Source: Paractinoplanes rishiriensis (GTDB taxonomy: Bacteria; Actinomycetota; Actinomycetes; Mycobacteriales; Micromonosporaceae). From it: a stretch of DNA of 64,000 nt. Location of the stretch: positions 62,001 through 126,000 of the forward strand of contig NZ_BOMV01000055.1 in the NCBI RefSeq assembly GCF_016862375.1. The letters are read 5' to 3'. The number at the start of each line of letters is the position of its first letter. Position 1 is the first letter of the stretch. Below the pieces are notes generated by a model. The model was not told the DNA's origin. It did no database searches and was given only the letters and a program-made list of their open reading frames with translations. The position numbers and the translations under genes were made by a program. Of the stretch, positions 8,269 to 17,965 are shown one piece after another.

Positions 8269-10431
8269 ATGGATCCCGTCGAGGACGCTGCCGTCGTCGC
8301 CCTGACCGCGGCCGGTGTGACGGTGCTGATCGATGCCAACTGGGCAGGGTTGCCGGTGATCGCGTACTGGGGCCCGGAACTGCCGCCGCTCGACGCCGGC
8401 CAGGCCGCCGCGCTGATCCGGGCCGGCGAGCCGGTGGCCGGGTCGAACAACCTCGACCCGCGCCCGCGGGTGGCCGTGCTGGCCGAGCACGCGACCGGCT
8501 GGACCGGCCGGCCCGGCCTCAGCGGCTCGGCGGCGGGCCTGGGCTGGTCGACGGCGTTCCGGACGGACCGGCCCCGGCAGGGCTTCGTCAGCGGCGGCGC
8601 CGGGCGGCACGTCACCGACGCGGTCGACGACACCGGCCGGCTGGCGCTGCGGCTCGAGTTGGAACTGCTGCCCACCGGCCTGCTGCGGGCCCGCGCCGAG
8701 GTCACCAACCGCGGCGCCGAACCGTACGAGCTCCATGATCTGACCCTGTCCTTCCCGCTGCCGGCCGAGGCCACCGAGCTGCTCGACTTCGGCGGCCGGC
8801 ACAACCTGGAACGGGTGCCCCAGCGCGGCCCGCTGCACGTCGGCACCCACCTGCGCGAAAACCGCAAGGGCCGGACCGGCGCCGACAGCGCGTACGTGCT
8901 GCACGCCGGCGCACCCGGCTTCGGTTTCGCCCGCGGCCGGATCTGGGCCGTGCACACCGCCTGGAGCGGCAATCACGTGCACTACGCCGAGCGGGTGTTC
9001 ACCGGCGAGCAGCGGATCGGCGGCGGCGAGTTGCTGCTGGCCGGCGAGGTGCGGCTGGCCGAGGGCGAGAGCTATCAAAGCCCATGGGTGTACGCCGCAC
9101 ACGGCGACGGTCTGGACGAGGTGGCCCGCCGTTTCCACCGGCACCTGCGCGCCCGGCCACGCCCGGTCGGCGCCGAGCGCCCGGTGACGCTCAACGTGTG
9201 GGAGGCCGTCTACTTCGACCACGACCTCGGCCGGCTAACCGACCTGGCCGAGCGGGCCGCACGGCTCGGCGTCGAACGGTACGTGCTGGACGACGGCTGG
9301 TTCGGTTCGCGCCGCGACGACACCTCGGGACTGGGCGACTGGGTGGTCTCCCCGGACGTCTGGCCGGACGGGCTGCACCCGCTGATCGACCGGGTCCGGG
9401 GGCTCGGCATGCAGTTCGGCCTCTGGTTCGAGCCCGAGATGGTCAACCCGGACTCCGACCTGGCCCGCGCGCACCCCGAGTGGATCATGGCGGCCAGAAT
9501 CACGGCGGCCGGGCCGGAATGGCCGGTCGAATCGCGGCACCAGCAGGTGCTCAACCTCGGCGTCCCGGCCGCGTACGAGCACGTGAAGGGCCAGATCCTG
9601 GCGATCCTCGGCGAGTATGCCGTCGACTACATCAAGTGGGACCACAACCGCGACCTGATCGAGGCCGGCACCCAGCCCGCCGGCGGCCGGCCCGGCGTAC
9701 ACCTCCAGACGTTGGCTTTTTATCGCCTGCTCGACGAGATCCGCGCGGCCCACCCCGGGCTGGAGATCGAGTCCTGCTCCTCCGGGGGCGCCCGCGTCGA
9801 CCTCGAGGTGCTCGAACGCGCCGACCGGATCTGGGTGTCCGACAACATCGACCCGCACGACCGGCAGCACATGCTGCGCTGGACCACCCAGCTCATCCCG
9901 CCCGAGTTCATGGGCTCGCACATCGCCTCGGACCGCAGTCACGTCACCGGCCGCCGGCACGACCTGGCGTTCCGGGCCGGCACCGCGGTCTTCGGTCACC
10001 TCGGCATCGAGTGGGACCTGGCCGAGGCGACCGACCGCCAGCTGGCCGAACTCGGCGAATGGCTGGCTTTCTTCAAGGAGCAGCGCGGCCTGCTGCTCGG
10101 CGGCGACCTGGTCCGGATGGACGGGTACGGCGACGACGTGCTGGTGCACGGCGTGCTGGCACCGGACCGCTCCCGCGCGCTGTTCGCCATGGTCACCATG
10201 GCCAGCCCGTATCCCGATCCCCCGGCCCGGCTGCGCCTGCGCGGCCTGGACCCGCACCGGCCGTACCGGGTCCGGCCGGCGCGGCGGGCCGGGCGCGCAC
10301 CGCTGTGGTGGGGGCCGGACGACACCGGCGAGATCTTCAGCGGCGCCGCCCTCGAGCACGTGGGTGCGGCCTGCCCGCGTGTGCACCCGGATCAGGTAGT
10401 GCTCTACCGCGCGGACGTGATGCCGCCGTAG
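8269..10431 (+). CDS. GH36 alpha-galactosidase
   Basis: 720 residues, the length of GH36 enzymes. It has an N-terminal beta-supersandwich, a TIM barrel (RYVLDDGWFGSRRDD, GLWFEPEMVNPDSDL) and a C-terminal sheet. The nucleophile is probably Asp458 in YIKWDHNRDL, and the acid/base Asp525 in SDNIDPHDRQ. It has no signal peptide, so it cleaves imported alpha-galactosides (melibiose, raffinose type) in the cytoplasm. It is the first gene of an operon with a sugar ABC importer 11 bp downstream. AGGGAG precedes the ATG. No regulator gene is adjacent. Confidence 0.95.
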   Translation: MDPVEDAAVVALTAAGVTVLIDANWAGLPVIAYWGPELPPLDAGQAAALIRAGEPVAGSNNLDPRPRVAVLAEHATGWTGRPGLSGSAAGLGWSTAFRTDRPRQGFVSGGAGRHVTDAVDDTGRLALRLELELLPTGLLRARAEVTNRGAEPYELHDLTLSFPLPAEATELLDFGGRHNLERVPQRGPLHVGTHLRENRKGRTGADSAYVLHAGAPGFGFARGRIWAVHTAWSGNHVHYAERVFTGEQRIGGGELLLAGEVRLAEGESYQSPWVYAAHGDGLDEVARRFHRHLRARPRPVGAERPVTLNVWEAVYFDHDLGRLTDLAERAARLGVERYVLDDGWFGSRRDDTSGLGDWVVSPDVWPDGLHPLIDRVRGLGMQFGLWFEPEMVNPDSDLARAHPEWIMAARITAAGPEWPVESRHQQVLNLGVPAAYEHVKGQILAILGEYAVDYIKWDHNRDLIEAGTQPAGGRPGVHLQTLAFYRLLDEIRAAHPGLEIESCSSGGARVDLEVLERADRIWVSDNIDPHDRQHMLRWTTQLIPPEFMGSHIASDRSHVTGRRHDLAFRAGTAVFGHLGIEWDLAEATDRQLAELGEWLAFFKEQRGLLLGGDLVRMDGYGDDVLVHGVLAPDRSRALFAMVTMASPYPDPPARLRLRGLDPHRPYRVRPARRAGRAPLWWGPDDTGEIFSGAALEHVGAACPRVHPDQVVLYRADVMPP

Positions 10432-10442
10432 AAGGAGACACG

Positions 10443-11351
10443 ATGGCCGTGACCACCGCTACCCCAGGAGTCAAACCGGCAAAGAAACAGGACGACACCC
10501 GTCTGGCGATGTTCTTCATCGCGCCCGCCCTGCTCGGCTTCCTGGTCTTCATGATCTGGCCGACGCTGCGCGGCCTCTACCTCAGCTTCACCAAGTTCAA
10601 CCTGCTCACCCCGCCCGAGGTCAACGGCCTCGACAACTACGTGCGGATGGTCCAGGACCCGGTGTTCTGGAACGCGATGTGGGTGACCCTCTACTACGTG
10701 ATCGTCAACATCGCGATCCAGACCGTCCTGGCGCTGGCCATCGCCGTGATGATGCAGCGGCTCACCCGGCGCACCTGGCTGCGCGGCGCGGTGCTCACGC
10801 CGTACCTGGTCTCCAATGTGGTGGCCGCGATGGTCTTCCTCTGGATCCTGGACTACCAGCTCGGCATCGGTAACTGGGTGCTGGAGCAGATCGGGCTCAA
10901 CCGGATCGCGTTCCTGGCCGACAGCGCCTGGGTGATACCGACCATCGCCCTGATCAACGTGTGGCGGCACGTCGGCTACACGGCTCTGCTGATCTTCGCG
11001 GGTCTGCAGACCATTCCGGAGACCGTGTACGAGGCGGGGCGGATGGACGGGGCCGGCGAGATCGCCATGTTCCGCCGGATCACCGTGCCGCTGCTCCGGC
11101 CGATCATGGCGCTCGTCCTGATCATCACCGTGGTCGGGTCGTTCCAGGTGTTCGACACCGTCGCGATCACCACCCGCGGCGGACCGGTCGACTCCTCGCG
11201 GGTGCTCCAGTTCTACATCTACGACATGGCGTTCGGGCGCTTCCAGTTCGGCTACGCCTCGGCCATGTCGGTGGCGCTGCTGATCGTGCTCGTGATCATC
11301 ACATTCGTCCAGTACCGGCTCACCCGGGCCGAATCGTCGGACCTGGCCTGA
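10443..11351 (+). CDS. CUT1 sugar ABC transporter permease (MalF-like)
   Basis: 302 residues with six predicted membrane helices, beginning FFIAPALLGFLVFMIWPTLRGLYLSF. The EAA loop for ATPase contact is present (YEAGRMDGAGEIAMFRRITVPLL). The ATG is preceded by GAAGGAGA. It pairs with the MalG-like permease 10 bp downstream and the binding lipoprotein. The substrate is probably an alpha-galactoside, inferred from the GH36 gene. Confidence 0.93.
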   Translation: MAVTTATPGVKPAKKQDDTRLAMFFIAPALLGFLVFMIWPTLRGLYLSFTKFNLLTPPEVNGLDNYVRMVQDPVFWNAMWVTLYYVIVNIAIQTVLALAIAVMMQRLTRRTWLRGAVLTPYLVSNVVAAMVFLWILDYQLGIGNWVLEQIGLNRIAFLADSAWVIPTIALINVWRHVGYTALLIFAGLQTIPETVYEAGRMDGAGEIAMFRRITVPLLRPIMALVLIITVVGSFQVFDTVAITTRGGPVDSSRVLQFYIYDMAFGRFQFGYASAMSVALLIVLVIITFVQYRLTRAESSDLA

Positions 11352-11361
11352 GGAGCGCGCC

Positions 11362-12306
11362 ATGGCCACCACCACGACCCCGCCGGTCACCACGCCGGAG
11401 ACCAGCACCGAGACCGCCCCGCCCGAGCGGGCCGGCTTCAACCTCGGCCGGGCCCTCGCCTGGCTCTTCATGATCCTGGTGATCCTCGCCTCGCTGTTCC
11501 CCTTCTACTGGATGCTGCGGACCGCGCTGTCCAGCAACAACGCCCTCTACGCCGGCTCCGACAGCCTGCTGCCGGTGCAGTTCGACTGGGGCGGCTTCGC
11601 ACGGGTCTTCGGCCTGCAGACCGGTCAGGAGGCGATCGACAACGGCGGCGCCGGCCAACCCATCGAGTTCTGGCACTACCTGCTGAACTCGGTGATCGTG
11701 TCCACCCTGGTCACCGGCGGCCAGGTGTTCTTCTCGGCGATGGCGGCGTACGCGTTCGCCCGCCTCCAGTGGAAGCACCGCGAGAAGGTGTTCGGCTTCT
11801 TCCTGGCCGGCCTGATGATCCCGGCGATCTTCACGCTGCTGCCCAACTTCGTCCTGATCAAGCAGCTGGGCCTGGTCGACACCCTGCTCGGCGTGGCCCT
11901 GCCGACCATGCTGATGACGCCGTTCGCGGTCTTCTTCCTGCGCCAGTTCTTCCTCGGCATCTCGCGCGAGATCGAGGAGGCGGCCCTGGTGGAGGGCGCC
12001 TCGAAGATCCGGGTGTTCTTCCGGCTGATCCTGCCGATGTCCTCGGCGCCGATCGCCACCCTGGCGATCCTCACCTACATCACCTCGTGGAACGACTACT
12101 TCTGGCCGCTGATGGTCAGCTACACCGACCGGTCCCGGGTGCTCACCGTGGCGCTGGGCGTCTTCAAGTCGCAGACGCCGCAGACCGGCCCGGACTGGTC
12201 CGGCCTGATGGCCGCCACGCTGGTGGCCGCGCTGCCGATGCTCATCCTGTTCTGCTTCTTCGCGAAGCGCATCGTCAACTCGATCGGATTCAGTGGGATC
12301 AAATGA
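11362..12306 (+). CDS. CUT1 sugar ABC transporter permease (MalG-like)
   Basis: 314 residues with six membrane helices and an EAA loop (IEEAALVEGASKIRVFFRLILPM). It ends with an ATGA overlap onto the binding-protein gene. The order of the two permeases before the binding protein, with no ATP-binding subunit, is usual in actinomycetes, where one shared MsiK-type ATPase energises many CUT1 importers. Confidence 0.93.
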   Translation: MATTTTPPVTTPETSTETAPPERAGFNLGRALAWLFMILVILASLFPFYWMLRTALSSNNALYAGSDSLLPVQFDWGGFARVFGLQTGQEAIDNGGAGQPIEFWHYLLNSVIVSTLVTGGQVFFSAMAAYAFARLQWKHREKVFGFFLAGLMIPAIFTLLPNFVLIKQLGLVDTLLGVALPTMLMTPFAVFFLRQFFLGISREIEEAALVEGASKIRVFFRLILPMSSAPIATLAILTYITSWNDYFWPLMVSYTDRSRVLTVALGVFKSQTPQTGPDWSGLMAATLVAALPMLILFCFFAKRIVNSIGFSGIK

Positions 12307-13676
12307 AGCGCATAGCGGCCCTGCTGACCGTCTCGCTGCTCGCCGGGTGCGGGTGGGGAGGGGCGGAAGCCGCCACCGGGCCTGGTGGCAACGGCACCAT
12401 CGAATACTGGCTGTGGGACTCGGCCCAGCAGCCCGGATACCAGAAATGCGCGGACGAATTCGCCAAGCAGAACCCCGGCCTGCGGGTGCGCATCTCGCAG
12501 TACGGCTGGGACGTCTACTGGTCCAAGCTGACCGCCGGCTTCATCGCCGACACCGCACCCGACGTGTTCACCGACCACCTCGCCAAATTCGCCCAGTTCG
12601 TCGACCTCGAGGTGCTGCGCCCGCTGGACGACCTCGGGCCGACCAGCGACATCGCCGACGACGACTACCAGCCGGGGCTGGCGGCGCTGTGGAAGGGCCA
12701 GGACGGGAAACGGTACGGCTCGCCGAAGGACTGGGACACCATCGCGATGTTCTACAACCCGCAATCGCTGGCCGATGCCGGGATCGATCCGGCAAGTTTG
12801 CAGAATTTGTCGTGGAATCCGGTCGATGGCGGGACTTTCGAGAAGACCATCGCGCGGCTGACCGTCGACCGCAACGGCGTGCGCGGCGACGCTCCCGGCT
12901 TCGACAAGAACAACGTGGCGCAGTACGGGCTCGGGTCGGACGGCGCCGGCGGGGGCGGCTGGGGCCAGACCCAGTGGTCCGCGTTCACCGGCAGCGCCGG
13001 CTGGCAGGCCACCGACAAGAACCCGTGGGGCACCCACTTCAACATGGACCAGCCCGCGTTCCAGGACACCCTGCGCTGGTACTTCGGGCTGGCCGAGAAG
13101 GGCTACATGCCGAGCTTCGCCGAGATCGGCGGCAACAACCCGGTCGGCGGCGACAAACAGATCCAGTCCGGCCTGGCCGCCGTCGCGCTGAGCGGGTCCT
13201 GGATGATCTCCACGTTCAGCAACCTGACCGACGCGTCCGGCGCCAAGCTGAACATCGGCGTCGCACCCACCCCGATCGGGCCGACCGGCAAGCGGGCCTC
13301 GATGTTCAACGGCCTGGCCGACTCGATCACCACGCTGTCCCGGCAGCCGGACAGCGCGGCGAAGTGGGTGAAGTACCTGTCCGGCGCCGAGTGCCAGAAC
13401 ATCATCGGCGAGTCCGGCGTGGTCTTCCCGGCCCGGCCGGAGGGCACCGAGAAGGCCATCGCGTTCAACCGCGACGACCGCAAGCTCGACGTCTCCCCGT
13501 TCACCGACCAGGTGCTCGACAAGACCACGTTCCTGTTCCCGGTGACCTCGAACGCGGCCGACATCACCGCGCTGATGGTGCCGAGGCTGGACGCGGTCTA
13601 TATCGGCGAGGCGCCGGTGGAGTCACTGACCGCACTCAACGATCAGCTCAACGCCCTGTTCGAGGTCGCTCAATAG
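12303..13676 (+). CDS. sugar-binding lipoprotein of ABC importer
   Basis: 457 residues. A lipoprotein signal ends in LLAGC (Cys16), followed by a family 1 extracellular binding protein (IEYWLWDSAQQPGYQKCADEFAKQNPGLRV, WYFGLAEKGYMPSF). It catches the sugar outside the cell for the two upstream permeases. Its start codon overlaps the upstream stop by 4 bp, and its 3' end overlaps the convergent hydrolase by 29 bp. Confidence 0.93.
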   Translation: MKRIAALLTVSLLAGCGWGGAEAATGPGGNGTIEYWLWDSAQQPGYQKCADEFAKQNPGLRVRISQYGWDVYWSKLTAGFIADTAPDVFTDHLAKFAQFVDLEVLRPLDDLGPTSDIADDDYQPGLAALWKGQDGKRYGSPKDWDTIAMFYNPQSLADAGIDPASLQNLSWNPVDGGTFEKTIARLTVDRNGVRGDAPGFDKNNVAQYGLGSDGAGGGGWGQTQWSAFTGSAGWQATDKNPWGTHFNMDQPAFQDTLRWYFGLAEKGYMPSFAEIGGNNPVGGDKQIQSGLAAVALSGSWMISTFSNLTDASGAKLNIGVAPTPIGPTGKRASMFNGLADSITTLSRQPDSAAKWVKYLSGAECQNIIGESGVVFPARPEGTEKAIAFNRDDRKLDVSPFTDQVLDKTTFLFPVTSNAADITALMVPRLDAVYIGEAPVESLTALNDQLNALFEVAQ

Positions 13677-14541
13677 CGTTGCCGGCGATCGCGCCGGCCA
13701 GTTGCGGCCACAGCTCCCGCGGGAGGTCGTGCCCCATCCCCGGGATGATCAGCAGTTCGGCGCCGGCGACCGCGGCGGCGGTCGCCTCGCCCCCGCTCAC
13801 CGTGATCAGCGGGTCGTCGGCGCCGTGGATCACCAGGGTCGGCACCTTCACGCCGCGCAGCCCCTCGGTGCGCTCCGGGGAGGCCAGGATGGCCGCGTAC
13901 TGCCGCATCGTGCCCTGCGGCCGGTAGCCGCGGTCGAACTTCGCGGCGTGCTTGCGCTCCAGTTCCTGCTGCGGAGCGGGGTACCCGGGCGAGCCGATCA
14001 CCCGGGACGCGGCCACCCCGCCGGCGATAGCCTCCTCGCGACTCGGCGCGGCCGGCCGCATCAGCACGGCCGCGGCCTCGGGCGTGGCCCGGCCCACCGC
14101 CCGGTCGCCGGTGGTCGACATGATCGAGCAGAGGCTGGCGGTCAGGTCGGGATGGTCGATCGCGAACTGCTGAGCGATCATGCCGCCCATCGACGCGCCG
14201 ACCACGTGCGCCCGTTCCACGCCGAGCGCCCCGAGCAGCCCGGCCGCGTCGGCGGCCAGATCCGAGAGCAGGTACGGCACGGTGGCCGGGTCACCGCCCA
14301 GGATCGCCGGCACGTTCGGCACACCCAGGTCGTCGAGCAGGCTGGACCGGCCGGCGTCCCGGTTGTCGTACCGGATCACGTGAAAGCCGCGCCCGGCCAG
14401 CTCCTCGACAAAGCCGTCCGGCCAGTCGACCAGCTGCGCCCCCAGCCCCATGATCAGCAGCAGGGCCGGATCCGAGGGGTTGCCGGCGGTCTCGTAGCAG
14501 AGGTCGATGCCGTTCGCGTGCAGATGGGGCATGGGGGCCAT
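13648..14541 (-). CDS. alpha/beta hydrolase
   Basis: About 297 residues from the ATG at 14541 (ATG 14532 is also possible; the open frame reaches further upstream but does not look coding). It has the oxyanion region LLIMGLGAQLVDWPDGF, the nucleophile elbow VVGASMGGMI, the acid HGADDPLI and the base GMGHDLP, so the Ser-Asp-His triad is complete. It resembles lactone/ester hydrolases and C-C hydrolases; the substrate is unknown. Confidence 0.85.
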   Translation of the reverse strand: MAPMPHLHANGIDLCYETAGNPSDPALLLIMGLGAQLVDWPDGFVEELAGRGFHVIRYDNRDAGRSSLLDDLGVPNVPAILGGDPATVPYLLSDLAADAAGLLGALGVERAHVVGASMGGMIAQQFAIDHPDLTASLCSIMSTTGDRAVGRATPEAAAVLMRPAAPSREEAIAGGVAASRVIGSPGYPAPQQELERKHAAKFDRGYRPQGTMRQYAAILASPERTEGLRGVKVPTLVIHGADDPLITVSGGEATAAAVAGAELLIIPGMGHDLPRELWPQLAGAIAGNAIERPRTGR

Positions 14542-14594
14542 TCTTACGCACCGGGCCTCCGCCGGTCTTGTGCTCAGCGCTGTGCAGATGTCGG

Positions 14595-15314
14595 TCAATA
14601 GCGCGGCCGGCAGACGTTCATGTGGGTCAGTTGCGCGTCGACGATGGCGTCGACCGACGGTAGCCGGTAGCTGGCCACTATCTCGACCCGGTCAGCGGGT
14701 AGATGTCCCCGGCCGGGATCGCCGACGAACACCTGAGCGCCCCGCGCCGCCGCACGCTCGAGAAACGCCAGCATCCGCAAGGCCAGCGTCTCGGTGTAGA
14801 AAACATCACCGGCCAGGATCACCTCCGCGTCACCCCCGTCGCCGTCCAGCAAATCGGCATGGCTTTCGGTCACCGTCACCGCGTTGGCCCTGGCGTTCAG
14901 CACGCTCGCCGCGACGGCGTACGGGTCGATGTCGTTCGCGATGACCGCCGACGCGCCGGCCTTGCCGGCCGCGATGGCCACCAACCCCGAACCCGAGGCC
15001 ACGTCCAACACCCGCCGACCGGCCACCGTCTGCGGATTGTCCAGCACGTAACGGGCCACCGCCCGGCCGCCGGCCCACGCCGACGCCCAATACGGCGGGA
15101 CCTGCAGGGCCAGCGAGCGGGCCTGCATCCTGGCCCACCACACAGTGGAATCCCGCGCCAGATACAGCCGCACCTCGGGTACGAAGGGCACCTCGACCAA
15201 ACACAGTTGATCGAGCCCGCCGGCGGCATCAGCACCACCACCCGACGCCGCGCTGCCAGCGATCGCCACCTCATGCTTCAGATCGAGTAGGGCCAATTCC
15301 GGTGCGGTCAACAT
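14595..15314 (-). CDS. class I SAM-dependent methyltransferase
   Basis: 239 residues from ATG 15314. The order of motifs (VPPYWASAWAGGRAVARYVLDNP, then GRRVLDVASGSGLVAIAAGKAGASAVIANDIDPYA, then AEVILAGDVFYTETLA) matches the electron-transfer-flavoprotein-beta lysine methyltransferase/PrmA-like group. I infer protein lysine or a similar target; that is uncertain. It follows the hydrolase in reverse order on the same strand. Confidence 0.8.
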   Translation of the reverse strand: MLTAPELALLDLKHEVAIAGSAASGGGADAAGGLDQLCLVEVPFVPEVRLYLARDSTVWWARMQARSLALQVPPYWASAWAGGRAVARYVLDNPQTVAGRRVLDVASGSGLVAIAAGKAGASAVIANDIDPYAVAASVLNARANAVTVTESHADLLDGDGGDAEVILAGDVFYTETLALRMLAFLERAAARGAQVFVGDPGRGHLPADRVEIVASYRLPSVDAIVDAQLTHMNVCRPRY

Positions 15315-15506
15315 TGACCCAGCATGACAGCAGAGATCAGGAACCACCTTTCCGGCCCGCACACGCCGGGCACACCGTGCGGGCCAGCCCGGCTCCTCAA
15401 CCACTACGCGTACCAGCCGATCACGCCGCAGATGGCCTGCTGCTGCCGCTCCATCGGCCCGGCTACCCCGACGATCCTCGTCACCGCATGCCCTTACTAT
15501 TCCCAT

Positions 15507-17774
15507 GTGCACGACTTCTCAGCGCTAACCGACGTTGAGCTGGAGCAGTTAGCCGCGGCCCTGCTCACTGCCGAGCTGTCCCGGCCGGTGGAATGCTTTG
15601 CGCGTGGTCCCGATCGCGGAATTGATCTCCGTTGGCGTGTCGACGGCGGAGGATGGGGAGTCGGACAGTGCAAACATTATCAACGATCATCGTTTGCCAA
15701 CCTGCGCTCGGCAGCAAAGCAGGAGGTACTCAACGTCGAACGGCTCGATCCCGCGGAGTATCTTTTCGTCACCTCCTATGACCTTACGGTCGGACAGAAA
15801 GATCAGCTCCACGAACTATTTCGGCGATGGATGGCCGGCCCTCACTGCGTGATCGGCCGGAATGACCTCTCCGCGTTATTGACTAAGCACCGGGACGTCG
15901 CGCGCCGCCACCCTAAGGTGGTCGCCGCCAATGCAGCACGTGACTGGTGGGCAGAACACCCAGAAATCGCGAACCGGGCCTCCGCGTTGAAGGACCGGGT
16001 ATCAAAGGCCTTGCCGCGCTATGTGGTAAATGCTGGATATTACCGCGCCCGAGCACTTCTGGATCAGCGTCGAGTGTGCGTGATTGCGGGGATCCCAGGT
16101 ATCGGAAAGACGATGTTGGCACAGTTCCTCGTCGCCGAAGCTCTGGGTGAAGGATATGAGCCAGTCGAAATCTCCGGCGACATTTCCGAGGCGTGGGCAG
16201 CATTCCGGGAAGACCGACCTCAGGTGTTTCTTTACGACGATTTCCTGGGTCAGGTTCGATTCTCGCTGCAGAAGAACGAGGACCAGCGCATTTCAAATTT
16301 CGTAGAGAAGGTTGCCGCATCGAAGGCAAAGAAGTTCATTCTCACCACTCGTGAATACATTCTTAAGGACGCATTGGCGGCTTACGAGAAGCTTGAAATG
16401 CTAGATCAACGCATGTACCTTGTTCTCGCTCTCGAAGACTATTCCCGAGCCAACCGGGCCAAGATTCTTTACAACCATCTTTGGCACTCGGATCTTGACC
16501 GGAAGAGTCTTGCTGAAGTCGCCATGAGCTACCAGCGGATCGTGGACCATCCAGGCTACAGTCCTCGGCTGGTCGAGTACTGCACCGGACCAGCGCTTGA
16601 GGGCGAAGGCGCGGACTTCGTCGAGAGATTCGTCGACGTCCTCGACAACCCCGACAAACTTTGGCGGACCGCATTCGATCAACACCTTACTGAGGAGCAG
16701 AAATCAGCCGTGGTCGCCCTGGCGACCCTCCCCACTGATTGTGAGGTCGACGATCTCCTCACTGCTGCCCTCAGCTTGTGCCGGGAACGCGGCCTGCGAA
16801 ATGTAGCGCTGCGCGATTGCCGTTTCGCGATTGAAGTCGTCGAGGGCACATTTTTGTCGGTTGGTCAGACCGGAGATCGCCCAGTTGTCCGCATCCTCAA
16901 TCCTTCGGTTACGGATTTCGTCCAGAATCGGATACAGAACGACGAGGAACTCCTGCGTATGGTGCTCGACGGAGCTGCCTTCTTCGAGCAACTTCAGCAG
17001 ATGTGGGACTTTCTTAGACCAAGGCCGCCGCGGAGATTGGGCGCGCGCGCCACTCCGCCGGGCTTAAATATCGAAAACCTCCGGAGTCGATTCACTGCCG
17101 CTTTGGACAGGACGATATACGAACAGTCGGCACTGCGGCGATTCGAGTGGGTCCACGCGAATGGATGGAAGTATCAAGAATCCTCGAACTATTTCGAGGA
17201 GCGAGTCGGGTATTGTATGCGACTGCCCGCAGGCTGGCGGCCAGACGACTGGCCAGACGAAATCTTTCGGCAGCTCGAAATTCGATGGCGCCATCGAGTC
17301 GGAGATAAACTTAGCGCGGTGCGACTGCTGGAAGAAGCCGAACGGCGGTTCCAACTGCCGGCAGATCTCCTTGCTGCCGCGGCTCGTTCACTCGATCGGT
17401 GGCTTGAGGTAGATTTGGACGAGCCGGAGGATTGGGTCGCATATCTCGACCGGTTGGCCAGCCGTGGCGGAGCGTGGCGTGCCGACGAGGTGCTGCGTAG
17501 ACGTTACCAAGAGTTTGTGGAGAGACAACTGAGGCGGTGGTCTCCGACGCCACCGCACTTTGAAGATCTCCGCCATTATGCGAAGGAATTCGGGCTCAGC
17601 TCACTGGTACGACAGCTGAACGACGCCGACCGGAAAGCCAACAAGCTAGCGGAAATCCGGGAATCGCGTGACGTTTCCACCGCAGCGCTGAAACCGCCGG
17701 TTAATGACGCGGAGGATGACGCCACGCTGAAAAAATTGTTCAACCGCCTGATTGATCGGGGCGAAGGCGACTAA
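15507..17774 (+). CDS. Mrr-type restriction endonuclease fused to nSTAND3 NTPase
   Basis: 755 residues from a GTG (MHDFSALTDVELEQL reading). N-terminal PD-(D/E)xK nuclease: GPDRGIDLRW with Asp40, then GQCKH with Gln54 and Lys56, the GxD...QxK core of Mrr-like enzymes. STAND NTPase: Walker A GIPGIGKT (195-202), Walker B VFLYDDF (240-246), then FILTTREYIL with the sensor Arg, a pattern typical of nSTAND3. The helical C-terminal half (about 400 residues) probably senses or oligomerises. Nuclease-STAND fusions are predicted or known anti-phage effectors. GC content is visibly lower than in the flanks and rare A/T-ending codons are common, suggesting transfer. A start 61 codons upstream is possible but less protein-like. 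Confidence 0.85.
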   Translation: MHDFSALTDVELEQLAAALLTAELSRPVECFARGPDRGIDLRWRVDGGGWGVGQCKHYQRSSFANLRSAAKQEVLNVERLDPAEYLFVTSYDLTVGQKDQLHELFRRWMAGPHCVIGRNDLSALLTKHRDVARRHPKVVAANAARDWWAEHPEIANRASALKDRVSKALPRYVVNAGYYRARALLDQRRVCVIAGIPGIGKTMLAQFLVAEALGEGYEPVEISGDISEAWAAFREDRPQVFLYDDFLGQVRFSLQKNEDQRISNFVEKVAASKAKKFILTTREYILKDALAAYEKLEMLDQRMYLVLALEDYSRANRAKILYNHLWHSDLDRKSLAEVAMSYQRIVDHPGYSPRLVEYCTGPALEGEGADFVERFVDVLDNPDKLWRTAFDQHLTEEQKSAVVALATLPTDCEVDDLLTAALSLCRERGLRNVALRDCRFAIEVVEGTFLSVGQTGDRPVVRILNPSVTDFVQNRIQNDEELLRMVLDGAAFFEQLQQMWDFLRPRPPRRLGARATPPGLNIENLRSRFTAALDRTIYEQSALRRFEWVHANGWKYQESSNYFEERVGYCMRLPAGWRPDDWPDEIFRQLEIRWRHRVGDKLSAVRLLEEAERRFQLPADLLAAAARSLDRWLEVDLDEPEDWVAYLDRLASRGGAWRADEVLRRRYQEFVERQLRRWSPTPPHFEDLRHYAKEFGLSSLVRQLNDADRKANKLAEIRESRDVSTAALKPPVNDAEDDATLKKLFNRLIDRGEGD

Positions 17775-17965
17775 TTAATCGGGGCACCCGAGCACCGGCC
17801 GGCGGCCAGAGACAGCGCGATGGCCTCGCCGTCGCTACGCTCCTACACCCGCCCGAAGCCTCCTCGGTGCGGCAGGCAGTGCGCCACGTCATGTGGCGCG
17901 GGTGGGGCAGTCCTTCATCCGTTAGGCATGACGCGGGCCGGCGGCCAACAGGGCACGATCCGGCT

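Noticed and set aside
17881..17899. Terminator after the nuclease-nSTAND3 gene
   Set aside because: The 7-bp hairpin GCGCCAC/GTGGCGC has no T-tract and lies more than 100 bp from the stop; too weak to annotate.
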